Shown: one piece after another, positions 54,654 to 63,664 of the stretch
How the letters are laid out: the number at the start of each line of letters is the position of its first letter
Position numbering within the stretch: the first letter of the stretch is position 1
Origin: Blautia sp. AF19-10LB
GTDB taxonomy: Bacteria > Bacillota > Clostridia > Lachnospirales > Lachnospiraceae
Direction: 5' to 3'
Assembly: GCF_003461245.1 (NCBI RefSeq)
Contig: NZ_QTWS01000012.1
Location: 29,759-93,758 of the forward strand
Length of the DNA: 64,000 nt
Notes under the pieces: model-generated
Seen by the model: the letters and a program-made list of their open reading frames with translations, nothing else
The model's database searches: none
What the model was told of the DNA's origin: nothing
Translations under genes and position numbers: made by a program

Positions 54654-56246
54654 ATGGGAAACTATCTGAATCCGGGTTCCACACTGTTTCGATATAGCCT
54701 GCGCTCTGAAATATATGTAGATAAGAGTGGTTTAATCGAAAAAACAAATAAATTAATAAATACAGAACAACGATACATTTGTGTGAGCCGACCAAGACGT
54801 TTTGGAAAATCTATGGCAGCAAATATGCTGGCTGCATATTACAGCAGAGAAGAAAATACAGAAGAACTATTTGATGATTTGAAAATCAGCAAAGAAGTCG
54901 ATTACAAAGAATATTTAAATCAATATGATGTCATCAAGATCAACATACAGGAATTTCTAAGCATGAGTATGAGCGTTGAGGAAATGTTGAATATGTTACA
55001 GACGCGCCTGCTCCGAGAACTAAAAAGAAAATATCCGGAATATGTTGACAGCGAGCATCTTGTGTTTGCGATGCAGGACATTTATGCAGAGACGAAATAT
55101 CAATTTGTAATCCTGATCGATGAGTGGGACTGCATGTTCCGCGAATATAAAGAAGATATAGAATCCCAGAAAAAATATCTTGATTTTCTAAGAATGTGGT
55201 TAAAGGATAAAGAATACGTAGCACTTGCTTACATGACAGGAATACTTCCCATAAAGAAATACGGCTCCCACTCCGCCCTGAACATGTTCACAGAATACTC
55301 CATGCTGAATCCCCGTGATATGGCAGAATATTTCGGTTTTACAGGAGAAGAAGTAAAATCCCTTTGCAGTCGTTATGACAGAAACTTTCAGGAAGCACAG
55401 GCATGGTATGATGGATATGAACTTGTAACTCTAGAAGGTAACAACAAAAAAACATACGCCATGTACAGCCCAAAATCCGTAGTAGATGCTATGTTGAGTG
55501 GCATTTATGACAACTACTGGAATCAGACCGAAACCTATGAAGCCCTGAAGATCTACATTTCCATGAATGTTGATGGTCTGAAAGATGCTGTAATCCGAAT
55601 GCTTGCAGGCGATCGTATTGAGATTAATACAGGAACTTTCTCTAATGATATGACATCCTTTCAGGGAAGAGACGACATCTTGACGTTGCTGGTTCATCTT
55701 GGATATCTGAGCTACCACTGGCCTGACAGAACCGTTACAATACCAAATAAAGAAGTTTCACAGGAATACGTAAACGCGATCAGTACTATGAACTGGAGCG
55801 AAGTTATCCGTTCCGTAGATGATTCACGGAAATTACTTAAAGCTTTATGGGAAATGGATGCAGACACAGTAGCCGAAGGAATCGACCGCGCTCACAATGA
55901 AATATCAATCCTGCAGTACAACAACGAAAACTCTCTGAGCTGCACCATCAATCTTGCATTCTACTTTGCAAGAGAATACTATACCATCGTCAGAGAACTA
56001 CCATCAGGAAAAGGCTTTGCTGACATCTGCTTCATCCCAAGAAAACTGCACGCAGACAAACCGGCAGCAGTCATCGAACTGAAATGGGATAAAACTGCCA
56101 GCGGTGCGATTGAGCAGATAAAAGAAAAACAGTATGTAGAGGCACTGAAAGACTATCATGGGAATTTATTGCTGGCTGGAATTAATTATGACAAAGACAC
56201 GAAGAAACATAGTTGCGTAATAGAGAAACATAAAATAGAGGGCTGA
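54654..56246 (+). CDS. AAA-ATPase-like protein with C-terminal PDDEXK nuclease domain
   Basis: 530 residues from the ATG at 54654 after GGGAGG. The N-terminal AAA-ATPase-like domain has SRPRRFGKSM (near 45-54, Walker A) and FVILIDEWD (about 149-157, Walker B). The C-terminal PDDEXK_9-type domain has Asp in FADICFIPR and Glu/Lys in AAVIELKWD (about 456-478). This architecture is abundant in gut Bacteroidota and Lachnospiraceae and its function is unproven. It lies immediately outside the right end of IS66 and could have moved with it or been present already. Confidence 0.82.
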   Translation: MGNYLNPGSTLFRYSLRSEIYVDKSGLIEKTNKLINTEQRYICVSRPRRFGKSMAANMLAAYYSREENTEELFDDLKISKEVDYKEYLNQYDVIKINIQEFLSMSMSVEEMLNMLQTRLLRELKRKYPEYVDSEHLVFAMQDIYAETKYQFVILIDEWDCMFREYKEDIESQKKYLDFLRMWLKDKEYVALAYMTGILPIKKYGSHSALNMFTEYSMLNPRDMAEYFGFTGEEVKSLCSRYDRNFQEAQAWYDGYELVTLEGNNKKTYAMYSPKSVVDAMLSGIYDNYWNQTETYEALKIYISMNVDGLKDAVIRMLAGDRIEINTGTFSNDMTSFQGRDDILTLLVHLGYLSYHWPDRTVTIPNKEVSQEYVNAISTMNWSEVIRSVDDSRKLLKALWEMDADTVAEGIDRAHNEISILQYNNENSLSCTINLAFYFAREYYTIVRELPSGKGFADICFIPRKLHADKPAAVIELKWDKTASGAIEQIKEKQYVEALKDYHGNLLLAGINYDKDTKKHSCVIEKHKIEG

Positions 56247-56249
56247 TAA

Positions 56250-56293
56250 AAAGATATGGAAACTTCTACAGTGGAGTTTTCCATATCTTTTTT
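56250..56293 (+). terminator. Terminator after the AAA/PDDEXK gene
   Basis: GATATGGAAA (56253-56262) pairs with TTTCCATATC (56278-56287), then T6. It resembles the terminator at 46477-46520 in sequence and in position relative to the operator block. Confidence 0.82.
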
Positions 56294-56371
56294 GTGCAAT
56301 TATGTCGTAAGAACGAACCATTGTTTCGGCATACAGAATGATAAAAATAGTCCTACATATGGTACAATAGT
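56293..56371 (+). promoter_or_regulatory. Duplicated operator/promoter block, copy 2
   Basis: Homologous to 46521-46600. The extended -10 TGGTACAAT is at 56360-56368. The conserved ATGTCG-AAGAACGAA and TTTCG elements precede it. It drives the paralogue at 56448. Confidence 0.65.
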
Positions 56372-56447
56372 ATATGAAGATATCAGAATACAGATAAATT
56401 GGAGAAAATAAATTAACACTAAAAAGTCAAAGAGAGTTGAAGGCGAA

Positions 56448-58793
56448 ATGGAAGAAAATACAGAAACCGTTAAAGAACCACAATATTTAATGCAGAATTT
56501 GTGTAACCAAATCAAACAGCTGACAAAGAAAAGTCTGAACAAAATACAGAGTGAAATTAGCGAAAGTACGAAATTTTCGACTGAAGTAATACGAAAATAT
56601 GAAGGAGAAACCTCCAAAAATAAACCGGAGATGTTTTTGATAGGCTGTGTAGAAGTTGCTGAAAAAAATATTCTCTCTTCAGATATAATAAATAAATTTA
56701 TTGCAGAATATATTCAGAGTTTCAAAAAACATAAAAAATATACAATTGATTTAAAGGTAGTTTTCAAAAATAACACCGAGTTGCGGTATGAGAGAAAAGA
56801 AGATGAAGAAAATAAACATATTATATGTCCACAGGTATTGAAAGACAAGCTGGATACTTTTTTACAAAGAAGTCCTAAGCGCTTTTTATACCTTGCAGGT
56901 ACATGCAAAAGTGGAATTACCATTAGCGTAATAAAATATTTTGAAGAAAAAAATAATGGAGAAAGTCCTCGAATATTTAATTTTTACGAGCACAGCATAA
57001 AAGAAATAAAAAACAGCATGGCACTAAAAGCAGCGCTCATACAAGGACAATGTGTGATCATACATGTTGGCCTTCAAACATTTCCATTCAGTCAGATGGA
57101 GTTTGTTGGAAAAGGAAAAGTAATTTTGCTTGCACATACTCCCTGCGAAAATCTGTATCTTGAAGATATGGAATACGTTGTATTTAATGATCTGATTAAT
57201 CAGACAAAATGTATAGAGGAACTTTTTAGGAAATATGTGCCGGGAATCCTGAAAGAAAGTTCACTTAGCGAAAGGGAGATTAAGGAAATATTTATTCCCA
57301 AAATGAAAGAAAAAACAGGTGGGCTTCCGCTGGCGGTATATAAATTAGGAACTGCAATATTCGAAAAAGACTTATTGAAATATGAAGAGAATCTCGAAAA
57401 ATATTTCTCATCCCCATTATATCTTAATCCAGACCTGCAACCAGTATATGAAGATTTATGGAAAAGCCTGGTTGATGTTATGTGGAAAGAAATTGATTCA
57501 GAAGCACAGTCTTTGATCATATGTGCAAGTTACTTTTCAGGAGATATTAGCATCGATATGCTCAAATTTCTTTTAAGAGATGAAATGTCAGAGGAAGCAT
57601 GGAAAAAGTCACTTTCGCAGGCTTACCGATATATGCTTATTATGGAGAGCGGAAGAAATCGAAAAGAGGGGGAGGATGGGAACTTCAGAGGAGTAAGGAT
57701 TTTTTCTGTTATAAAAGAATTAATCCAATTTAAATGCTGGAAAGAATCAGAGTACAGCAAATATATGAAGCGCAGCGTAGAATTCTATATCCGTCGGATT
57801 AAAAATCTGGACATAAATGCTGTTTACAGTGGAGAAAAAACGTTTCTTGATCGGGGTGGGGAACTTGTGATTGTAAGAGAAGTTCTCAAGTATTGCTCAA
57901 AAAATAATCTGCATGAGCAATATTTTCAGATAGCAGGAACCAATATGGCAGATTTCTTTTACATGCGGACGAAAAAAACTGAGATTGCGGATCAGATAAA
58001 TGCAGAACGTTGCGAAATTGCACGAAAAGTCAAAAATCATATCCAGGTACTGGAAACTTACGGGATGTATATGCGCAGGGCTGTTAAATGGAATAAAAAA
58101 GATAAGGCTCTGCGGGCATTGAAACTCGCAGATGATTATTACAAAGGGCATTCTGGTGATATAAATATATATGCATGTACCCGTTTTTTGAATGGAAAGG
58201 CTATGACCCTTTTTAAGGTGCAGAGGGATATGAATGCTTCGAGAATAATCTGGAAGGATATGTTGGAAAAATGCGAATTAACAGATCGTGAGCAGTCCTG
58301 GTGTGTGCGCTGGTCTATGAAATGTGATTTTTGTACCAAAAATAAACCTCTGGACGAAATAGTAGAAGAGGCACAGGAAAACTTTAAAGATGCCAGAGCA
58401 AAAGGCTTTTACAGAGCAGCAGTAGATTATCTATTATACATAGCAAAATGTTGCTTTTTGATGTATCTACAGGATCCAATGGACAATGGCTATGTGGACC
58501 AAATGGAACGATTCTTGAATGATGCAGCTGTTTTTTTAGAGAAGTATTCTTTTCTTGATAATCAGTATAGAGCAGAATACTTATATTTTTATTGCTGCGT
58601 TTTGACAATTAGAGGCAAAGAGACCACAGATGATATATTACAACAAACTTTAAAAACAGCAACGGATGTTAATGAAATACATAAGTACAAAATTTTAAAA
58701 CAGCTTCTGAATAAGCTGTCGGAAATGAAGAAAAATGGCGATTTTGAATATGAAAATGGTGATTTTTATGATAAAATTGTCTGCTTTTGTTAA
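56448..58793 (+). CDS. HTH/degenerate STAND-like protein with helical repeats, copy 2
   Basis: 781 residues, paralogous to the gene at 46765. The N-terminus (about 20-80) has a helix-turn-helix-like pattern (KSLNKIQSEISEST, EVIRKYEGETS). The STAND-like module has GTCKSGIT (151-158), again without the Walker Lys, then VILLAHT, VVFNDLINQ and GGLPLAVYKLG (near 292). A helical repeat-like C-terminus follows. The Shine-Dalgarno (GAAGGCG) is weak. It heads a block with the DUF6232-like gene, the small ISG motif gene, the intact STAND-TPR gene and the holin-like gene, though a 160-base gap separates it from the first. Confidence 0.6.
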   Translation: MEENTETVKEPQYLMQNLCNQIKQLTKKSLNKIQSEISESTKFSTEVIRKYEGETSKNKPEMFLIGCVEVAEKNILSSDIINKFIAEYIQSFKKHKKYTIDLKVVFKNNTELRYERKEDEENKHIICPQVLKDKLDTFLQRSPKRFLYLAGTCKSGITISVIKYFEEKNNGESPRIFNFYEHSIKEIKNSMALKAALIQGQCVIIHVGLQTFPFSQMEFVGKGKVILLAHTPCENLYLEDMEYVVFNDLINQTKCIEELFRKYVPGILKESSLSEREIKEIFIPKMKEKTGGLPLAVYKLGTAIFEKDLLKYEENLEKYFSSPLYLNPDLQPVYEDLWKSLVDVMWKEIDSEAQSLIICASYFSGDISIDMLKFLLRDEMSEEAWKKSLSQAYRYMLIMESGRNRKEGEDGNFRGVRIFSVIKELIQFKCWKESEYSKYMKRSVEFYIRRIKNLDINAVYSGEKTFLDRGGELVIVREVLKYCSKNNLHEQYFQIAGTNMADFFYMRTKKTEIADQINAERCEIARKVKNHIQVLETYGMYMRRAVKWNKKDKALRALKLADDYYKGHSGDINIYACTRFLNGKAMTLFKVQRDMNASRIIWKDMLEKCELTDREQSWCVRWSMKCDFCTKNKPLDEIVEEAQENFKDARAKGFYRAAVDYLLYIAKCCFLMYLQDPMDNGYVDQMERFLNDAAVFLEKYSFLDNQYRAEYLYFYCCVLTIRGKETTDDILQQTLKTATDVNEIHKYKILKQLLNKLSEMKKNGDFEYENGDFYDKIVCFC

Positions 58794-58953
58794 ATGAAAG
58801 GAGTCGTTAATGGTTGAATCTTGTTGAAATAATGGTTCATCTGAGTGAGCAATGGCCGTGCTTTGGGGATCAGATGCGTTATAATAGCATAAACAGACTG
58901 ATCAGCTGTTATGGCAACCAGAAGTTAAGATGAACGAAAGGGAGGAAACCATT

Positions 58954-59427
58954 ATGAGCGACAAAGCAAAAGAACTGGATAATCTGAAATTCAAGATTAC
59001 GGGAGACATCATCAAATGGGAGGGAAGCGTTATCAAGATCGCTAATATCTCATATATTACAAATGATAAGTTTGAGACACCTGCTTTTCCAAAGCTGTCT
59101 GTGGTACTGATCATTTTAGGTTGGATCTTTAGATACTATAATGCAGCTGCTTTTGGTGTCTGTGCTGTAGTTGGAATTGCATGGATCTGCTACTGGTACT
59201 ATAAAAAGACGGAACTCCAAAACAAAACGCTTTTGACTTTGGCAATGAATTCAGGAACCAGAATTCCGATTGTATTTCATGATAAAGCGTTCCTTTTCAA
59301 GGTGTTGAGTGTGCTTGAAGAAGTAATGAAAGCAGGAAGTATTGGACAGCAGAATATTACAGTAAGTATTGAAAATTGTGACATTAGTGGAGATGCTAAG
59401 ATCTTAACTGATATGAATATCAATTAA
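58954..59427 (+). CDS. DUF6232-like membrane protein with C-terminal ISG-A-LTDM motif
   Basis: 157 residues from the ATG at 58954 after GGGAGG. The beta-rich N-terminus (ITGDIIKWEGSVIKIANISYI) is of the DUF6232 kind. Two hydrophobic segments follow (SVVLIILGWIF and FGVCAVVGIAWICYWYY), then a small domain and the terminal IENCDISGDAKILTDM. That terminal motif recurs near the N-terminus of the next gene's product. TATAAT at 58880-58885 may be a -10 box, but no matching -35 was found. Confidence 0.6.
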   Translation: MSDKAKELDNLKFKITGDIIKWEGSVIKIANISYITNDKFETPAFPKLSVVLIILGWIFRYYNAAAFGVCAVVGIAWICYWYYKKTELQNKTLLTLAMNSGTRIPIVFHDKAFLFKVLSVLEEVMKAGSIGQQNITVSIENCDISGDAKILTDMNIN

Positions 59428-59449
59428 TTAATTGAGAAAGGGCTTACAT

Positions 59450-59806
59450 ATGGAAGTAAAAATTCAGCTGAATGGTGTCAAAGCGAAAGATGGGGCTAAA
59501 GTTTTAACTGGTGCCAAAATCAGAGGCGATGGCAAGTGTGATATCCAAGCAGAGAACATTGAAATTTCAGGAAATGCAGAGTTACTGACAGATATGGAGT
59601 TAGGCGAGGTTATGCAGAAAGCTGAAGAGGCACTGCAGGAACTTGATCCGTCTTCAACAGAATACGCTTCCTTAAGTCAGGTTATTCAGACAGGAAGAAC
59701 TGGAAATAGAAGAGAACTTCTGAAAAAAATTGGAATGCATATTGGAATGTTCGCAGAAGGAGTATTACAAAATATTGTGTCGGATGCTATGTGTGGCAAA
59801 AGATAA
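59450..59806 (+). CDS. Small protein with ISG-A-LTDM motif, upstream of STAND-TPR
   Basis: 118 residues. The N-terminal half is a beta-like stretch with an internal repeat (DGAKVLTGAKIRGDG, then IEISGNAELLTDMEL). The latter matches the C-terminus of the upstream protein. The C-terminal half is helical (EVMQKAEEALQELD, and a final hydrophobic MHIGMFAEGVL). It follows by 22 bases and precedes the STAND gene. No family recognised. It may be an adaptor linking the membrane protein to the STAND sensor. Confidence 0.6.
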   Translation: MEVKIQLNGVKAKDGAKVLTGAKIRGDGKCDIQAENIEISGNAELLTDMELGEVMQKAEEALQELDPSSTEYASLSQVIQTGRTGNRRELLKKIGMHIGMFAEGVLQNIVSDAMCGKR

Positions 59807-59889
59807 AAAATGTAATGTTTGGTGTAAGGGCAGTGTCTGGCTTTGTGACACTGTCCTTACTTGCTATTATAAATTTAAGGTGGGAGTTT

Positions 59890-62800
59890 ATGAACCAAAA
59901 AAATTTTTACACAGCATTTAATATCATATACAGTTACCTAAAAGAACCTCTTGGGATTTACCAAAAAGAACAGTTTTATCGTATGATTTTTCTGGATATC
60001 TATGCGCTGACAGGAGATGGCTTATACGATAATGACTCAATTCGAAAGATAACGTCCGGTCAAACTCTCATTCACAGAAGAGTAGCTAAGAAGTTATATA
60101 CCGAAAATGGATATGAAATATTTCGAGAGAGTATCGAAAAAGTTTGCCTATCTGGCGAATTTGAAAAAACAAAGATGTTATCAGATTTACAGAGATTACT
60201 TAAAGAAAGCACAGTAATCCCAGATAATATAAAACAACAGATCAACAAGAGTTTTGCAGAAACTTCTTCTTATCAGCAATCACGTGCGATTGCTGCGATA
60301 TTAATTTGCTCCGACAAGGCAGATTGTGCATGGCAAAAGAAAAGTGTTTTCAGTTTAGATGTAAGTTTTATGAGACTGGAAGCAGATTATCCTCCTGCAA
60401 AATATCCAAAGTATATTTCTGACTCACCGGATGCGGCTGTAGAAGAACTGATTGGTCGGGAAGAAGAACTTAAAGAGTTATATTCAGAAATCGTAGAAAA
60501 AGAACAGAATATGATGATTTCGGCAGTTGGAGGACTTGGAAAAACAGAACTTGTAAAAGCATTTTTGAACCGTATTATGAATACGGAAGTTCAGGAAAAT
60601 GGAATCGAAAATGTTGCATGGATCCCGTATAATAATCAGGATATTCGCTTATCTATAAAACAGGCATTGCATTTGTCAGGGGATTTGGGGGAAGTTTGGT
60701 CAAAAATCCAGGATAAAGCGGCACAATATAATAAAAAACTGCTCTTAATCGTAGATAATATTGAAAAAGTAAAGGATGATAAATATTTACAGAAATTAAG
60801 TTCTCTTCCATGCCGAATACTACTAACAAGCAGGCAGCAAACATTTCCGGGATTTCACAGAATAATGTATCTACAGCCTCTGAAAATGGATAAATGTCGA
60901 GAGCTATTTTATCGTCATTATCAATTTGAAGAAAGAGACAATGAAACAGTTAATGATATCATCACGCTCACAGCAAAACTTACGATTATGATTGTGTTTA
61001 TTGCAAAAGCGGCATACATAGAAGAAATGTCTCTGCATCAGCTATATTCCAAACTGGTCGAAAAAGGTTTTAAACTAAGCGAAGAAGATGTTTCCTGTGA
61101 GCATGAGAAATTACAAAATGATGATACCATTATCCGGCAGATGTGCATTTTATTTTCCATTGTAGAATATGGCAAAGAGGAAAAGGTTCTGCTTACCTGT
61201 ATTTCAGTAATACCAAATTTACAATTTGATTTTGCAAAAGCGAAAAAATGGTTTAAAACAAAAAAGAACGGACAACTGCTAAAACTTTTTGACATTGGAA
61301 TGTTAGAGCATAGCGTGAAAGATAGAAAACATATTTACTGGATGCACTCTGTTATTGCAGCTGCAATCAGAGAACAGCAGAAACAAATCCTGTATGACAC
61401 GGCATCTCCATTTGTACATGAACTGTCCAGAGAGTTAGATCTTGGAGAATATTGGGGAAAAGGATATACAAAGCTTGATCTGATCCCGTTTTCCTGGTCT
61501 GTGGCAGATCTGTTTGAAGACCATTGGGGTAATGAGGATGATTCTGTTTTCTTGCTCAGATTATATTATGTCTGCTTTGAAGCAAGCAGTTATCTGCTGT
61601 GCAAAACTCTGATAGAAAAAGTAATAGAAATTGATAAAACGATTCAGAATCCAGAAATGCTGATTCGAGACTATAGAAATTATGGCGAATTATGGCTGAG
61701 GATGGATGAGACAGAAAAAGCTATTCAGTATTTGAATACTGCGAGAGGATATATGAAACAGATAGATCCTGATCAACGACTCAAAAGAGAATGGGCTTAT
61801 TTATGGCATGAATATGGAAATATCTATTTCCATAAAGGAGAAGCCACAAAGGCGATAAGATATTATAAACGTGCCCTGAAAATTGATCAAAGTATTCCGG
61901 ATCTTCCGCGAAGAGAACTTTCGACAGACTATTCAAGTATTGCTGTAATCTATCAGGCAATGGGAGAACTGACAAAGGCATATAAGATGTTGACAAAGGC
62001 TATTGAGATCGACGAAAAAGATGAAAACGATTCTGAATTTATTATGAACATTTATTATATGGCGACATTATGTACGGATTTTGTAGCAAATGGATATGAT
62101 AAGTATATTCCGAAAGCGGATCAATGTTATAAAACAGTGATTCGTTTTCGTGAAAAAAATTTGGCAAAGAATAGTAATGATTTGGCAGATGTATATTTGG
62201 AATATTCAAATTTCCTTTATCAGATTGGAGAAAAAACACGGTCTTCTTATTTCGCTAATGAAGCCCATATTATTTATTTTGGACTTTATGGCGAAGAAAG
62301 CTATCATGTACTTCAGTGTTTAAATAATAAGGCATTGATACTTTGGGAAGAGGGAAAAATAGAAGAAGCTTTGAAAATGTATCGTGATATTGTTAAACGT
62401 GCAGCAAATATGCGGAATATCCCATTTGATGATGTGTGTATGGACTATCAAAATTACGCAGATTTACTGGAACATACAGATCAGTATGAAGAGGCGATGG
62501 AATATTATAAGAAATATATTCGCCTAATTAAGCAAAATGTTTCTGAGAATAGCCCCAAACTGGCACAGTCCTACATAGGAATGGCTAATTGTCATATGGG
62601 AATGGGGGATTATGAAACAGCAGTTAAATATTTGGAAAAATTAGCACCATTTACAAAAGATGATTCATTACTGGAACGATTGATGCATCATAAAATTGGG
62701 ACATGTGCTGCTTTCATAGGAAAAGATGATATGGCAGCAGACCATTTGGAAAAGGCACTTCAGTTATGCGATGAAAACGGAATACTGGACAGAGGATATA

Positions 62801-62964
62801 TTTATGTTGATCTGTGTATAATTTATCATAGAATGAAACAGAATGACAAAGCTATTTTCTGTGGAAAAGAAGCGAAAAAATTTGCGGCAAACTTTAAGGA
62901 TACAGCACTTGATGAATATGTTCATAATTTAGACATAATTTTAGAAGAAAAACAGAACATTTAA
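59890..62964 (+). CDS. STAND NTPase with TPR repeats
   Basis: 1024 residues from the ATG at 59890, after GGGAG. Residues ~1-190 are an N-terminal helical domain of unknown type. The NB-ARC/STAND module begins LIGREEELKELY, with Walker A GGLGKT (214-219), Walker B LLLIVDN (about 283-290) and CRILLTSR (near 307). Residues ~590-1000 are TPR repeats (for example ATKAIRYYKRALKID, ELTKAYKMLTKAIEID, YETAVKYLEKL). Such proteins act as switches in immunity, often recognising invaders through repeats. The N-terminus has no recognised effector, so the adjacent holin-like or motif genes could be effectors. Very AT-rich codon use. Confidence 0.85.
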   Translation: MNQKNFYTAFNIIYSYLKEPLGIYQKEQFYRMIFLDIYALTGDGLYDNDSIRKITSGQTLIHRRVAKKLYTENGYEIFRESIEKVCLSGEFEKTKMLSDLQRLLKESTVIPDNIKQQINKSFAETSSYQQSRAIAAILICSDKADCAWQKKSVFSLDVSFMRLEADYPPAKYPKYISDSPDAAVEELIGREEELKELYSEIVEKEQNMMISAVGGLGKTELVKAFLNRIMNTEVQENGIENVAWIPYNNQDIRLSIKQALHLSGDLGEVWSKIQDKAAQYNKKLLLIVDNIEKVKDDKYLQKLSSLPCRILLTSRQQTFPGFHRIMYLQPLKMDKCRELFYRHYQFEERDNETVNDIITLTAKLTIMIVFIAKAAYIEEMSLHQLYSKLVEKGFKLSEEDVSCEHEKLQNDDTIIRQMCILFSIVEYGKEEKVLLTCISVIPNLQFDFAKAKKWFKTKKNGQLLKLFDIGMLEHSVKDRKHIYWMHSVIAAAIREQQKQILYDTASPFVHELSRELDLGEYWGKGYTKLDLIPFSWSVADLFEDHWGNEDDSVFLLRLYYVCFEASSYLLCKTLIEKVIEIDKTIQNPEMLIRDYRNYGELWLRMDETEKAIQYLNTARGYMKQIDPDQRLKREWAYLWHEYGNIYFHKGEATKAIRYYKRALKIDQSIPDLPRRELSTDYSSIAVIYQAMGELTKAYKMLTKAIEIDEKDENDSEFIMNIYYMATLCTDFVANGYDKYIPKADQCYKTVIRFREKNLAKNSNDLADVYLEYSNFLYQIGEKTRSSYFANEAHIIYFGLYGEESYHVLQCLNNKALILWEEGKIEEALKMYRDIVKRAANMRNIPFDDVCMDYQNYADLLEHTDQYEEAMEYYKKYIRLIKQNVSENSPKLAQSYIGMANCHMGMGDYETAVKYLEKLAPFTKDDSLLERLMHHKIGTCAAFIGKDDMAADHLEKALQLCDENGILDRGYIYVDLCIIYHRMKQNDKAIFCGKEAKKFAANFKDTALDEYVHNLDIILEEKQNI

Positions 62965-63043
62965 TATCACAGCCAAATTAAAAGAAATTTGCTATTATCT
63001 CTGCATACAAAGAACTGAATGCATGGAAAGAGAGGTAGCAGAG

Positions 63044-63451
63044 ATGAAAATTACAAAGTTAATTGATGTACTTATGGCGGTGAAGAAAATTACAGGAGAA
63101 ATACTTGGCGGCTGCGATGATTTATTATTGGCGTTACTTATATTTATGGCAATCGAATATATAACTTGCACATTAGCTGGAATCTATAATAAGAAAATTA
63201 AAGAAATCACGCTTGATAAAATCATAAAAAAATCATGTATTATCCTTTTGGTAGCAGTTGGTAATGTAATAGATTTGCTGATTTTTCAGAACGGCAATGT
63301 GATCCGCACAGCAGTTCTTTCCTTTTACATTTCCAGTGAGGGTCTGGGCATTTTAGAGAATATAACAGTAATCGGGGTATCAGTTCCACAGAAATTAAAA
63401 AGTATCCTGGAACAGATGAAAGATGATTCGTCTGAAGAAAATAAAAAGTAA
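63044..63451 (+). CDS. Holin-family small membrane protein
   Basis: 135 residues from the ATG at 63044. The phage holin (holin_4) pattern is visible: DDLLLALLIFMAIEYITCTLAGIY, then IIKKSCIILLVAVGNVIDLL, then RTAVLSFYISSEGLGILEN and a C-terminal charged tail (QKLKSILEQMKDD). About three membrane helices. No lysin gene adjoins. Its place 79 bases after the STAND gene allows a pore-forming effector role, but it could also be a phage remnant. Confidence 0.78.
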   Translation: MKITKLIDVLMAVKKITGEILGGCDDLLLALLIFMAIEYITCTLAGIYNKKIKEITLDKIIKKSCIILLVAVGNVIDLLIFQNGNVIRTAVLSFYISSEGLGILENITVIGVSVPQKLKSILEQMKDDSSEENKK

Positions 63452-63664
63452 AAGCCAGACTAATCGAAAACCGTACATACGAAGATTGTATGGATGATTT
63501 GGAAGTCATTTCTGGAAATGTACCAAAAGTATTCATTTATGATAATCAGCAAACCTATATAGAAGAAATTTCCATTTCTTAACCTATTGTGCTACTTCAA
63601 ATAAATTATATGAAAACCTGTAAATGCGCAAAGAATCCCTGTAATTATTGGAAAACTAAAATTT

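Noticed and set aside
58832..58933. 33-residue open frame ahead of the DUF6232-like gene
   Set aside because: It has no ribosome binding site, contains the putative -10 region, and resembles no known protein.
63452..63582. Possible gene remnant after the holin (coding-like text ending YIEEISIS)
   Set aside because: The frame reads as plausible protein for about 40 residues but has no start with a binding site except a 30-codon ATG form, and no family is recognised.
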